NCBI GenBank assembly: GCA_038049695.1
Contig: CP142456.1
Location: forward strand, 74,981,422 to 75,045,421
Direction of reading: 5' to 3'
Length of the DNA: 64,000 nt
Source of the DNA: Cinnamomum chago
Taxonomy: Eukaryota; Streptophyta; Magnoliopsida; Laurales; Lauraceae
Below are positions 1-12,971 of the stretch, piece by piece. The notes below the pieces were generated by a model. That model had not been told where the DNA came from. It saw nothing but the letters and a program-made list of their open reading frames with translations, and did no database searches. A program made the translations under genes and the position numbers. Position 1 is the stretch's first letter. Each line of letters begins with the position of its first letter.

Positions 1-2213
1 ACACACTTCTTTCTATTTGTCCAACTTATGATGCAACTTTGCAATTTTGTAGTATGTTGGCAGTTCTTGGGTTGGATAAAGGTAAAATGTGAGGGTATGT
101 ATCCCTGTGGTGAAGATGACCACAATTCCAATGTAAATATCCATCCAATCCTAGTGATCAGGAGGGGTGACCCTCAAATCATTATCATCAAACATCAAAG
201 CCTTTTGATGATAAAAAGGGACCTCTTGTGCCCTGGTTTGAGGAGGATTCCATTTAGTACTAGTAAGTAGATGGGTTAATGGGTCTGGTTTCTTGAAGCC
301 TTGACTTTGAAAGCAAGCTAGAAAAGAACTATGACTTTAAATCTTTTGGTTATTCCCAGGCTGTGGGCTTTTCTACTGTGTTCCTTCTCACATCCTTGGT
401 ATTTTCTTTTTCTTTCATGTGTTGTAAGGGGTCTACATATTTGGTTAGGGGGTTGAATAGAAATTATGGACTCAACCCAAACCTGAGTCAGGTTGAAATT
501 GTTAGACTCGAACCCTACTTGGAAGTAAGAAGGGCCAACTGGACCCTAAATTACTAGGAGGATTTTGTGTTGGATCTGTGGGTCGGATCAGGAATTACTC
601 TTTTTTTTACTTTCTAAGCTTGTATGTTGAAATTGGTCGACCCACTTTGATCTTAATCAGGGAGACAATAACCACGGTTTTAATCATCCTAAACTCACAC
701 TAGCTATCAAAATCTTGAACCTAAGTTGATGATTATCACCATCCAACAGTAATGAGCTTTTGCTAGTCCTCTTCCAAAATGGAAAGTTCCCACTCAACTG
801 ACCTGTTCCAAGTAGTTAGAAATTAATGCCCAGCCTTACTAGTTCAAAGCCTGAGGCTTGACCAGCTCAGGCCAAGCCCATCTGTCAATAAATGGATGAT
901 GCTATCTGTATTGTTCTTCATATTCGACTGATTCTTCATAATAATAATAAAAAAAAACACATAACAATCATGGCCATTCCTTCTCTCTGCCGAATGTCTA
1001 GGGTTTTATTATATGTCTACTGTCCATTTGAAGAGATAATAGAAGGTGAAATCAGTGATAGGACACCCACATTTCTCCTGGGCATAATGGTTATAAATGG
1101 GCTGGAATCAAGCTGAACCCAGATCCAGGTCCACTAAAACTATTGGGCCCCAATACCAGCCTAAGTCTGATAAAATCCTAATCCAATTAGTTTGACATGG
1201 GCCCTAGAACCATGATTAGGTCTGCCCAGTAAAAGGTGTTGGAAGGCCCCCAATCTCCTGTACAAAGGTTCATGTCGAATTGAAAAACAAACGGCCCTTT
1301 TCTGATAAAAGCATGAGCTTTTTTTTTTGCTTGGTTTGCACAGTGGCCAAGACATAGAAAGTAAAGCGCTCTCATCAGGGTTCAAAACCTGGTGGGAGCT
1401 ATGGAGAGGTCACCTTATCCACAAGACCAGCCCTCTATTCCTAAAATCAGACTAACGGTGACGGACCATAATTACCTATTTCAATCAAATACACATTTGA
1501 ATTACAAATAATTCATTTTTGAACAATTTACAATTTGATTCATGAACTATTAGCTACTTAATTTCACCTGATTCTCTAATTTGCGTCCTATAAATCCATT
1601 AGTTAGTGCCTACCTAAAAATCCAAGACACTCAAACGCATTGCACCCCTATATATTAGTGTTAATTCATATCTAACTGCAACTAGAGTTAGCCCCGCTTA
1701 AATATTGATCATTAGTAAAATCATAGAATTTGATTGTGGCCCGAACTCTAACTGAAATAAAAGTTCGCCTAAACACATGTAAATAACTATAATTTTGAGT
1801 TGTTTGAATTTTAGATGTGGACCCATGGACTAATAACATGAGCACCTCAAGCTTTTATAGGACAAGTAGCTCTACGGAGAGATCACGAGTTTTAAACCGC
1901 AACCTCTAATTTTAGGCTTTTGCGGGGCAAATAACTCCAAAGAGAGAGCGTAAGTTTGAAAATGCAGCCTCTAATTTTCGAGGGTGAGTTCATAGTACTT
2001 CACCTTAAATTAAACTAATTGAGAAGCGAATCAAATGAACCTACTCATGCTAAGTCCAAAACTTGTGCTACGAGATATTATGGTCTCAGCCCAAAGCATA
2101 TCTGGGCCGGACCCAGATCCACTGACAGCCCTTTTCGGGTCGGGTGGGTGGGTCCTCTTGATCTTTATCTAACCTTCTATCCTCTTCACACTCGCCCTCG
2201 CGCGCAATCTGAA
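1..2213. other. Non-genic sequence upstream of SKL2
   Basis: I see no convincing exon on either strand. Short ORFs at 28-270, 363-557 and 892-1116 lack recognisable motifs and codon structure. A tRNA-like stretch near 1325-1405, with a box B-like GGGTTCAAAACC around 1378-1389, may be an old SINE. The last 60 bases before the SKL2 start are pyrimidine-rich and probably include its 5' untranslated leader. No clear TATA box was found. Confidence 0.5.
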
Positions 2214-4471
2214 ATGGCGGCTTCTCTCCACTCAGTTCTCTGCTGCTTCAATCTCCAAAACCCCAACAAAACCCTAGAAATCTCACCCTCCAAAACCCCT
2301 ATTCGTTGCTCCAAACCCAATCTCCCCCTCAAGACCCGTTCTTGGTCTCAAAAATCTCATCTTTTCTCCAATGAAACCGCTTCCTTCAACAGGCTCGGGT
2401 GCGTTTCTGCGAAAACACTCTCCACCATCTCTGTCGGAAAGACAGATTACGAGGTACGCTTATATCTCTGTCTGATCATCTTTCTAGGGTTTTAGTTTTC
2501 TTTTTTTCTCAATACAAGGACTTGAGATTCTTGTACACTATTTATGATGCAAGTGTTTCAGGCATGGACCTGAAATTAGCCCTAATTCTGCAGTGAAGAG
2601 AAGTTATGAGGAAAAGACTGCAGTATGGGGCACCTCCATTACCCGATTATAGACCCAAAAGTCCAGGATTGGACCCATTTCAGGACCCAATCGAAAACCA
2701 GGTCGCCTGATTAACAATCAGGTTGAGTCTTGGTCTACTTGGGTTTATATGCCAATATCTGTTTATAGGATGAGAATGGTGTAAATACAGGTATGAGTAG
2801 GAGGTATGTTATAAAGCTAGTTCATATAGCTTGCTTTCACTTTTTTGAAATCTGTGCAATGGGCCTGCTGTTCATGAATGTAAGATGATCATATCAAAGA
2901 ACCGTAACTGGTGAAAGTAATTCAGTGCAATTGGAATGGGAACCATCATTGGATTGATCGCATCTAAAATACTTGATTAACTCCAATCAAATAAATTTTG
3001 GTTTTTTTTTTTTTAACGTGTGATCAATCCAACAGTTAGGTGCACTCTAGTTGGAGTTAATTATGGATGAGTGCCAATTCATGGGGACCATTGGGACATA
3101 AGGTGGTTGGATTTATCGTAAGTGGACCCATATCACTGATTTTACCAAGTGAGAATTAATAATCAGTTCACTATATATGGAACACACAACTGAAGGATTC
3201 AAGTTTCTAGTTTAAAGAAATTTATTGGATTGTACTAAGATGGGCTTAAGGACTAACTGAGGCTCTAATCTAGCATACCAAGGGTGCTGGAAAGATTGTC
3301 CTGCCATTTATGAAGAGGAGAATGCAATTTATGGAAGATAGCGCCTTAGAGGTGACTCATTGCCGTGGATGATTCCATTTTTCATCCTTCCTCTAAGGGA
3401 CCCTAGGGTAGGAGGCATATGTTGGCTTGGATGAAAGCTTTTTGGAAGGGCCAGCATGCAATTTAGAATAGGTATGAATGAAGTGGTTATTATGAAAAGT
3501 TGGAGTGAGCTTTGGGATTGGATGCAATTGAGCTGTTCTTCAAAAGGACCACTTTTTTCCAATCCAATTGGTCATCATGATCAAGACAATCAACCATAGA
3601 ACTTGAGGTCTTTGATTAAAATAAAATAAAATAAAAACATTTACATTAGGCAGTAAACAGAAGAATTTATATCTTTTGCTTTGTGCATTTGCAATAATTG
3701 AACAGTCATCCAAGATTTGAAAGCACTGTTGTTTTGGAGTTTTTTCCCCCATACATGGTGTTATTGGAGAGTTTAAAAAGCACAATGAAATCCTTCCACT
3801 GTTTAATAGCAATTTGACCTCCATATCGTTTTGTACTATGTGTACTTCAGATGTGAAACTATGTTCAGTTTTCTGATGGTGCTGCAGAGGTAGAATTACG
3901 GCTGCAACTTGGTGGAAGAAATATTCAAAGTTCAAAAGACATTGTTGTGGATGTAGATGAGAGCTCCTTAACAGTCAAAGTTCATTCCACTGGATCTCTT
4001 ATAACTCTTATGCGAGTCAATCATCTGTACGAGAAGATAAAGCCTGCCGAAACTATATGGTTCGAAGGATTGCTTTTACATGAGTTCCCTTATGCTTTAC
4101 CAAATAGAAATATTAAGCATTTTCCTGATGCATTTCTAGCTTACATACAATCATCACATGTTAGGCCTGATATTGCATTTTGACATCATTAGGTACATAG
4201 ATGAGGATCAGCTGGTAATAAACCTGAAGAAGCGTGACTCAGATTTGAAATGGCCCGACATTTTGGAGACTTGGCAGTCCCTTACAACAGGAGCATTGCA
4301 ACTTCTGCAAGGAACATCTATCTATATCATTGGGGATTCCACAGAAGTAAATAAATATGTTGCTAGAGAACTTGCCGTCGGTCTTGGGTATGTAAATGCC
4401 TGTATGAATTTTGTTAATTTATGATTAATTGTCTTATTATACTTGTTTTTCGTATCTATAAGGCATGTGCG

Positions 4472-4516
<45 letters not shown>

Positions 4517-7500
4517 AACACCAATTTGGCCTTTTTGGAGAAAAAAAGGTCCCCCTTTCTTGGCCTGCCTAGATGCATGCCAATCATTTTGGCGGGCAAC
4601 GGAAAATTTAGTAATTGTGGAAGGTTGATCACATGAACCCAAGAACAGGCTCTCGTTTAACAAAACTGAAATCATCCTATGGTCAGTCTACTCACATATT
4701 AGCCCCATCCCCACCCCAATTTGACACTCATCCGTCCATTTATTGTTGGATTGAAACACCAGTTTTTCCTAAACTATTTTCACCATTCATCTTTGGGGCA
4801 TCAAACTCCATAGCTATAACGATTTGATTATGCTCTCCTTTAGGGGATCCCTAATCCATACATAAACCTTCTCATCCCCCAGCCTCCATGATTGTCATGC
4901 ATCCAGGTCGCCCACACAAGCTAGTTCTCATTTAACTAAATGACAACCAGTTCTTAGGTGAACAAAGCTATATATATATATATCGTGCGAGAAACCTATG
5001 GGGCCCACTTGGAGCCCCACCAATCATGGATGAGGTGGGGGATCAAACGATCCAAATGGGACCAGCCCATATGTAAAATTTCAAGTCAATCCCATCATCC
5101 TAACTCCTTGATATGTGGCCCTCAAGTTTAACATTTTCAGAATGCACCATCTTTATTTCAATTCAACAGTCCGGTCCATTAGGTCTGTGTAAAACTCATG
5201 GGATATATGACATGCAGGGGGTAGGGGTTTAGGGTGACAAGATTGGATTGATCATGTGGGATCCGAGTGGGCCCTGCATCATCCACAACTGATCTTGTAT
5301 ATAGAAATTATCCTATGCACACCATGTGAATTGTGTGCACCTATGGTGGGGCCCACCTGATGGTCCGTCTAATTGGAACACACAGACATGCTCGCTGATA
5401 GTCACATGTCCCCTGGGTTTGCACTCATCTGAATGGATTGGACTTGTGGGCCGTGGATGGAAGGGTAAGAGGATCAAATGGGGCTGATTTTTTGTACTCC
5501 CCATGTGCACCATCAGGTGCGGCACTCATGGAATGTTCCATGCACACTGCGCACATAGGATCAGAACTGTGTGTGTAAATTATATAGACCCTTAGTGAGA
5601 TGTGAGATATGTTGCTAAATTTTACATAAATGGTTCTGCAGGTATACTCCACTTAGTACAAGTGATTTGCTGGAAACTTTTGCGCAACAAACTATTGAGT
5701 CTTGTGAGTATCATTGTTTGTTGTTGGCAAACTCCTGTTATGCCATGTTGCATTCTTTTATCAAGCATAATTTCTTAGAACAAAAATGGCTTATGTGCAA
5801 AGTTCACCAGTGTGTAGGTCCTTTGGGATAATTAGCTTTCAATACTAAGGAAACAAACATCCTTCTAAACTTAAAATCACAGTCATTTTAGTTTAATTCA
5901 TACTTTATGAGAATCATTTTAGTTTAATTGATACTTTATGAGATTTTATCCCTTTAATTGAAGTATATAGCCGCAAATGGATAAAGCAATTCAAAGAATT
6001 CTTCTATTTTATTTTATTTTTAAATTGACTTCATCTTTGCAATACATGATGGCGAACAATATATGTTCCATCTTAAAGGTCTTGCCGTTCTATCAAACTA
6101 TTAGCTAGTTTTTTTTTTAAAGAATGGTAAAATACGTTGAGGTGATGTAGGGTTGATTCTGTAGTTATTTTTTATTGGTTAGGGGCTGATTTGTATTTTT
6201 ATATAACTAGGCTTTTTTTTTTAATTGCAGGAATCTTTAGGGACTATTTTGTAACACAATCAGAATTGACTCTGGTCACTCAGCAGTGCTAGACAACCAA
6301 CCCTAGTTTCTTTCTAATTCTTTTCTCTCTTCCCTTTGTACTACTTCTTCCTCTTTTTTCTCTAGGATTTTTCCTTCTATTTAACAATTCTTCTAATTCT
6401 AAGGTTCCAACTAAATAGACATTCTATAACCATTTAATGGGGTTTGCATGTATAGTGGAACTGGCCTGTACAGTGTAAAACTATGCAACTTTCCATCCCT
6501 TATCTTTCAATACATTTCTGTTTTGAAAGATGCTTATCTTGCAATAAACTAATGGCCGTAATAACTTTCAGGGCTGTTGGCTGAGGGTGCCAATTCTGTA
6601 GCAGAAGGGGAAGCTTCCATAGTGGAGAGTCTTAGTAGGTATGATGCTTTTTTTTTTTTTTTTTTGCCTCACAAAAATAAAACCTCATCCACTGGGTCTA
6701 TTTGATTTTCAGTCATGTTCGTACTGTAGTTGCAACACTAGGTGGGCAGCATGGAGCTGCAGGAAGAGCTGATAAGTGGCAACATCTTTACTCAGGCTTC
6801 ACTGTTTGGGTGTCTAAATCTGAAACAACAGGTACGGATTTTTTTTATATCAACTCAGAGAAACTCTTGGAAGGATGGTGCCTATTATTAAGAAATAACA
6901 AAAATGATCATTAGATAAAAAGGAAAAATAAAACATGGAGGAGATGTGCAACAATATCATCAAACATGAGGTTTAAAAAATTGGAGCCGGTGGGGCGGCT
7001 TGGTTTCCCTCAAGTCAAGTCTGACTAGGTCAAGTCGGATTGATTTGCACCTAAAGCCCAAAACCCTTCAAAAATATTGAAAAATATGACAAAAATCTAA
7101 AAAATTGAACGAAAAAAAAGGTCACTCATCATGTTTTAGTTAGTAGGAAAGAATTTAAGTGCAAAGGGTGTTGTCATTTGCTTTTTACTCAATCAAATGA
7201 ACATCTCCTCCAACCTTTGAGTTTTTAGGTCTTCCACAGCATGTGGTTTTAATCTTATGAAGTCAGTGTAAAGGATCTCCAAAAGCATTCCCAAAGTTTC
7301 TTCCAATGGGAGAATAGGAGAAAAGATGTGTTATAGGGTTTTTTTATATAAATTGGCACAAACAATTAGATGAAGCAAAAAAACCATTAGCCTAACAAGC
7401 AACAGTCCTCACATTAGAATGCAATAAGTCTAAGAATGCTATATTACCAACTGCCCACTTTTGCCAAAGCATCCACTTCCCTATTTGCCACCCTGTGAGT

Positions 7501-9484
7501 CTAAACCTTAGCGCGAGCCTTGATTTCATTTAAAGTGAAATAAAGCATCCAACATTGCACCCCATCATTGATTCAAAGAGTTAAAACTTTAGAGCAGTCT
7601 TTGACAATGACGAGTCCTGAAACCCTGGACTTGGAAGTTCTTGAAACCTTCTTTTAAAGTTCTGCTTGGGAGGGGTCGCATAACCTGCTAACCAAGAGAA
7701 TGCCAACACTACAGCACCTTTACCATTATTTGATAGTTCTGCCAGTGCCCCAATGGAGCAGCACCCGTATTTTACTTTAAAGGACCATTTTTGTGGGGGA
7801 GCCCACCTAGCCCCAATGTACGTGGCCTTCACCAAACCATGATTGCTGTCCAGAGTCTCCATTTTAAATTTTGATGAAGGTATACCCTGAAATTCGTTTG
7901 CTTGAAGATCCTATGATACCCGGATACGGCCTAGCCCCAATGTACGTACGTGGCCAGCACCAAACCATGCTTGCTGTCCAGAGTCTCCATTTTAAATTTT
8001 GATGAAGGTATACCCTGAAATTGTTTGCTTGAAGATCCAATCCAAGTGTGTACCTTTGGTCTTCGACACAAAATGACCTTTGCTCTCTAAGATCCTCGAA
8101 TTCCTATTCTCCGAAGTCCCAAAAAAGATATTGAAGAATCATTTTCCAAAAGATATTGCCCTTCCCTTGAGTGGACCCAACGACCATCCAAGAATGAGGT
8201 CGTCGGAAACTCGGAATACAAAGGAAGAATTCTTGATATTGAAAACAAGGAAAAGTAGGAACTCCAAATAGACCTAACTCTTAGGCAATGAATGAATAAA
8301 TGAACTCCTGACTCTTCCTTTGACCAAAACAAGAAAAACCAATTCAGCATGGCAAAGTCATGCCTTTTAAGGTGATCTTGATTCAAAATTTTATTGGTTG
8401 TTGCTAGCCCAACAATAAGCTTTGACTCTACAGGGGCCTAGAGGTTTCCACATGGATCTGGATGGAAAATGGTATCTGGTTTGTGAATTAAATGATGGTA
8501 AATACCCTTACAAGAGATTTGGATGCCGGATTCTTTTCGGTGCTTTTCAAGTAAGATCCCACTTTATTTCTTGTCCCTTAAAACTTCCATCCTTGTTCTT
8601 CATATATGGATTTCTTGTCGACAAGAGCCTATGGCACAGTGGAAAGTGCTCATTATTGCAACCTTGAGGCTGTGGGTTCAAGTCATGTTACCAAAATAAT
8701 ATATTCATATATTGATTTGTTATTCCTTGGTCCCACCTGGCGTTAATGCATTTGTTTGGTGTCACTGTCTAACAAAATGTCAATGTTAGATTATCTTAAA
8801 TGTTGCAACTTTGCCTTGACAAAAGCCTATACCAGGGTTAGAAGGTGCTAATTGTTGCAACCATTAGGTTGCAAATTTTACCATTAAATAAAAAAATTTA
8901 AAAAAAATTACATTAGCCTATTGAGGAATCCATAGGTCACCTGTACACTTGCTGCAATTCCATTAGAATCATTTGGAGTTTCTTCTTATCCTTGTTTGGT
9001 TTTTCATATCCATTGCCTTCATCATTTCGGAAACTAATTGAAGGTGGTTTGTGGGGCCTTTCTCCAGTAGAGGTCATAATGTCATATACCATGAAAATGT
9101 TACCATTGGCAGATAGTTGGTGTGTATGATAGGAAATGAGTACGAGGATCTAGAATGGGAATGTTGCTTTTCCAAGATAATGTTGCTTTTCGAAGATCAC
9201 TAGTGCATGGAAGCGAATGTATGGATTTTTCAGTGGGGGATTTAAAGATATGGAGTTCAGGGGAATTGTCATTATTGGATTTGTAAGTGAAATGTGGTGA
9301 TCAAAGCCTGGTTGTAAAACTTGGTTCATTTTGAACCAACTGCTGAAATTCTTTTCAGTCAATGGACTGAAATGAATAACCCCCCTTAAAAATTTCAGGT
9401 GAGATTCGATCTTTGGTTCGAAATTCAGAGATTTCGGCAGAACAGGTCAAAATTCCATATTATGCTGAAATTTGATGAAGGCAA

Positions 9485-9543
<59 letters not shown>

Positions 9544-9595
9544 TAAGTTGATTTTTGGCCAATATGCCTCTACTTCATTTGGGTCCTCCCACTGC

Positions 9596-9657
<62 letters not shown>

Positions 9658-9766
9658 TAAGTTGATTTTTGGCCAATATGCCTCTACTTCATTTGGGTCC
9701 TCCCACTGCAAAAACGTGGAAGGGGAGCCATTCACTAAAACTGCATAGGAGGTGGTTGAAATGCAG

Positions 9767-9801
<35 letters not shown>

Positions 9802-12800
9802 TAAGTTGATTTTTGGCCAATATGCCTCTACTTCATTCAGGTCCTCCCACTGCAAAAATGTGGAAGGGGAGCCATTCACTAAAACTGCATAGGAGGTGGT
9901 TGAAATGCAGACCTATATCCACTCGATCCAGGTTGGGGGAAGCTCATCTGCCTGAGACACCCCAAAACTGCATGAATTCTATTCCATGAATATGATTTCT
10001 GTCTAGTGTGATATATGGATCTTCTCTTTGTTTTCCGAGCCTCTAGTGAGTTCGATTTCTAAAAAGGATTACTAATCCTTAACTTTTCGAGGAATCCTTC
10101 ATCAGTGGTTGTGAATGACTGACACACACCGGGAATAAGCATTGTAGCTTGTTTCCGGACAAAACGGAAGCAACCCTTGTTTCAAAGAGAAGAGGATGGG
10201 TTATTCACATTTCATTTTTTTATGGTTAGAGGTGAATTGAAAGATAAGTGGCAGTGGCCCTAACAGGGCCCTTTCCTCCCCTTTGCAGAAGGGGAGTACT
10301 TGAGCATCTATCAAGATGCGGGTAACAGGCCTTGTCTGAGACCGCATCGTAAGGCTAGGTTTCCTCCTCTCATAGTTATATCAACAATCGCACCGAAAAC
10401 ATAACTGTGGTGGAAGGGGGGTACACTTCCGTATCTTTCTGGAAGACCTGAACTACCTCATTCACTGGACTTCGACTAACAATTTTTTTCTTCAATTCTT
10501 GCCCGGCTACTATCTATTCATGGTTCCAGATCCAGATATGGAACTGGAATGGGCAGGCACAACTTTGAAATGGAACACCGAAATGCCAAAACAGTCAAAA
10601 TGTTTCAGTTTGGAGTCAAACTGAAAGGGGCTCCAGCATGGATTAAAAGGTAGCCACAACCACAAAGTAGGGCATTTGTAAGAGTTCAACCTAAGACATG
10701 CCCTTAATATTGTATACGGAATTATAGATGGAAGTGCTCTTAATATATTGGTCCCTCAGTGTAGGCAGCGCGTTTTTTTTTTTTTTTTTTAAGAAAAGGT
10801 CTGCTCTATTTTGCTTCTCAGGCCATATGTAGTTTTAAATCAAGCTGAAGTTCAATTTTGGCAATGAGAGATCAGTTAAGATTAGTCCCCTTTTTGGTTC
10901 TTGGTCCATCACTAATTGAGGTAGGCTGTTGGAATGCTATCAGATGAGCACAATGATTGCGGGTTGGCTGTCATTGTCAGCTAGCTTAGGGATTTTCTGT
11001 CAGCTTCTTTGCCCATATTCCTGGAGAATGGCAAGTAGAGGCAGACCTTTCACAAAAGTAGGAGTTCACTGGAAGCTCCTCAGATTTGTAATTTTTGTTT
11101 ATGATTTGCTAGTAGGCTTGTTTGTTGTCATATTGTTTGGCAGCATTACACTGATATAGTTGTCATGTAGTTACTGGCATGTATCTTGTCATGTTAGTTT
11201 CTATAGCTGTGTTTGAGGTGGAGCAAATTAACATAAAACTAATATAATTCTCCATTTGCATCTCTTTATGTCTATTTAGCTTCCCAGATATCATCATAGC
11301 ACTAGGACAACCCTTGAGTCTTTGGGGTTTAAGAATTATTTCCCTAAGATCTGTTTTGTTAATCTATCTCCCTAGGAACAATTGTAATTTGTTAAAAAAA
11401 AAAAAACTGTGTTTTTGCACCTCCTGAAGGTCAAAGGATAGCCTGGTTGTTCAGATTTCTTCCAACAATTATATTTACTGGAATAGTTTTCAATTGTATT
11501 GTTATGGCTAAATGATTCGCTGTTTTATCCATGCAGATGAAGCATCTGCTAAGGAGGAGGCCCGAAGAAATGTACAAGATGGAAGTCAGGGTTACTCAAA
11601 TGCTGACGTTGTTGTCAAGCTTGGAGGATGGGACCCTAATCATGCTCAAACTGTTGCTCAGGCTTGTCTCAGCGCGCTTAAACAATTAATCATATCAGAC
11701 AAGAAGCTTCCAGGTATCAGCTTCTGCTGGATCACATCTCTCCACTGCATGCTTTACATTTTTTTTAAATTTTGACTCAACTGGGAGTGTTAAGGAAATC
11801 AGTTGCATGGTGCACTTGAGCGTTTGATTGCTCCATAATGTCTGCTTTTATAGAGGATAGAATATGCTTTAAAATCTCTATCTGCATAACTTCAAGTCTG
11901 GCACTGTTATCGGATTTAGAGAGAGGTTCCTGTATGAAACCCCTGCCTTTTGTCTATTTAAAAGGACCCAATGTTTTCCCTTTTGCCAAAAATACTTTGA
12001 GGTTTTTGAGATTTTCTTTGAACCACTCTGAGCTAACATGGTGAAAATGGTCGTGACAGAAATATGCAACACTGGGAAGTACCATTAATATACCAATAAA
12101 AAAATTGAAGTACCATTAATGCACTTGTGTAATGAAAAACAAACCCAATGTTTTGTCTTTCGTGAATGATCCCATGAGAAACCACTCTAAATTAACATGA
12201 TGTTAATGGTCGTGCAGAAATATACAACACTATGTAGGTACCATCAAAGCAATTACAATGACAACAAGCATGCAAAATTTTTTCCAATCAAAACCTACTT
12301 CTTATTCTTCACACATAAGACATCCACAAAAGCCCTTTTCTTGTAGGTATAGACACATCAAGCTCTGACAAAAAAGAAAAGAAAACCGCGTAATCAATAG
12401 ATGCCAGAGAATAAATTCAGCAGATGCCAGTGAAGATATGACATATATATATATAGAGAGAGAGACACTTTTGCTCCTGTGCTTCTGTCTCACATGGAGA
12501 TACCATGTGAGACAGCTAATGGGGCCTTCCATATGATCAATTCGAATGGACCATCCAAACCCAACCCCCCAGCAGCTATCTCGCATGGTGCTCCTATGCC
12601 AGACGTGCACAGGAGAACCGCTCATATATAGGGCTACCCTCATGTGTGTGGCCTTATTGTGCGCTCCATGTTCCAATCAAGGGGAAGGTGGGGTATCGAA
12701 AGTTCTCGATGGGCACGACCTCTTTGTAAAATTTCTAGTCATCAAATCATCCTACCCCTTGATCCATGGCCCTCTATTTTAACGGTTTTAAAAGGCACCC

Positions 12801-12925
12801 TTTTTGAAAAATTTAATCCAACAGTCAATTTTATTCGGATTGGTAGGGGGTTTGATGGTGGGTCCACCGAGCCAAAAAATGATCGATGTTCACAGAGGGT
12901 GCTCATATAAGGGTACTCCCTAGAG

Positions 12926-12971
<46 letters not shown>

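Noticed and set aside
9460-9879. Minus-strand ORF coding an Arg-Glu repeat protein
   Set aside because: It is a direct translation of GA repeats, with no conserved part.
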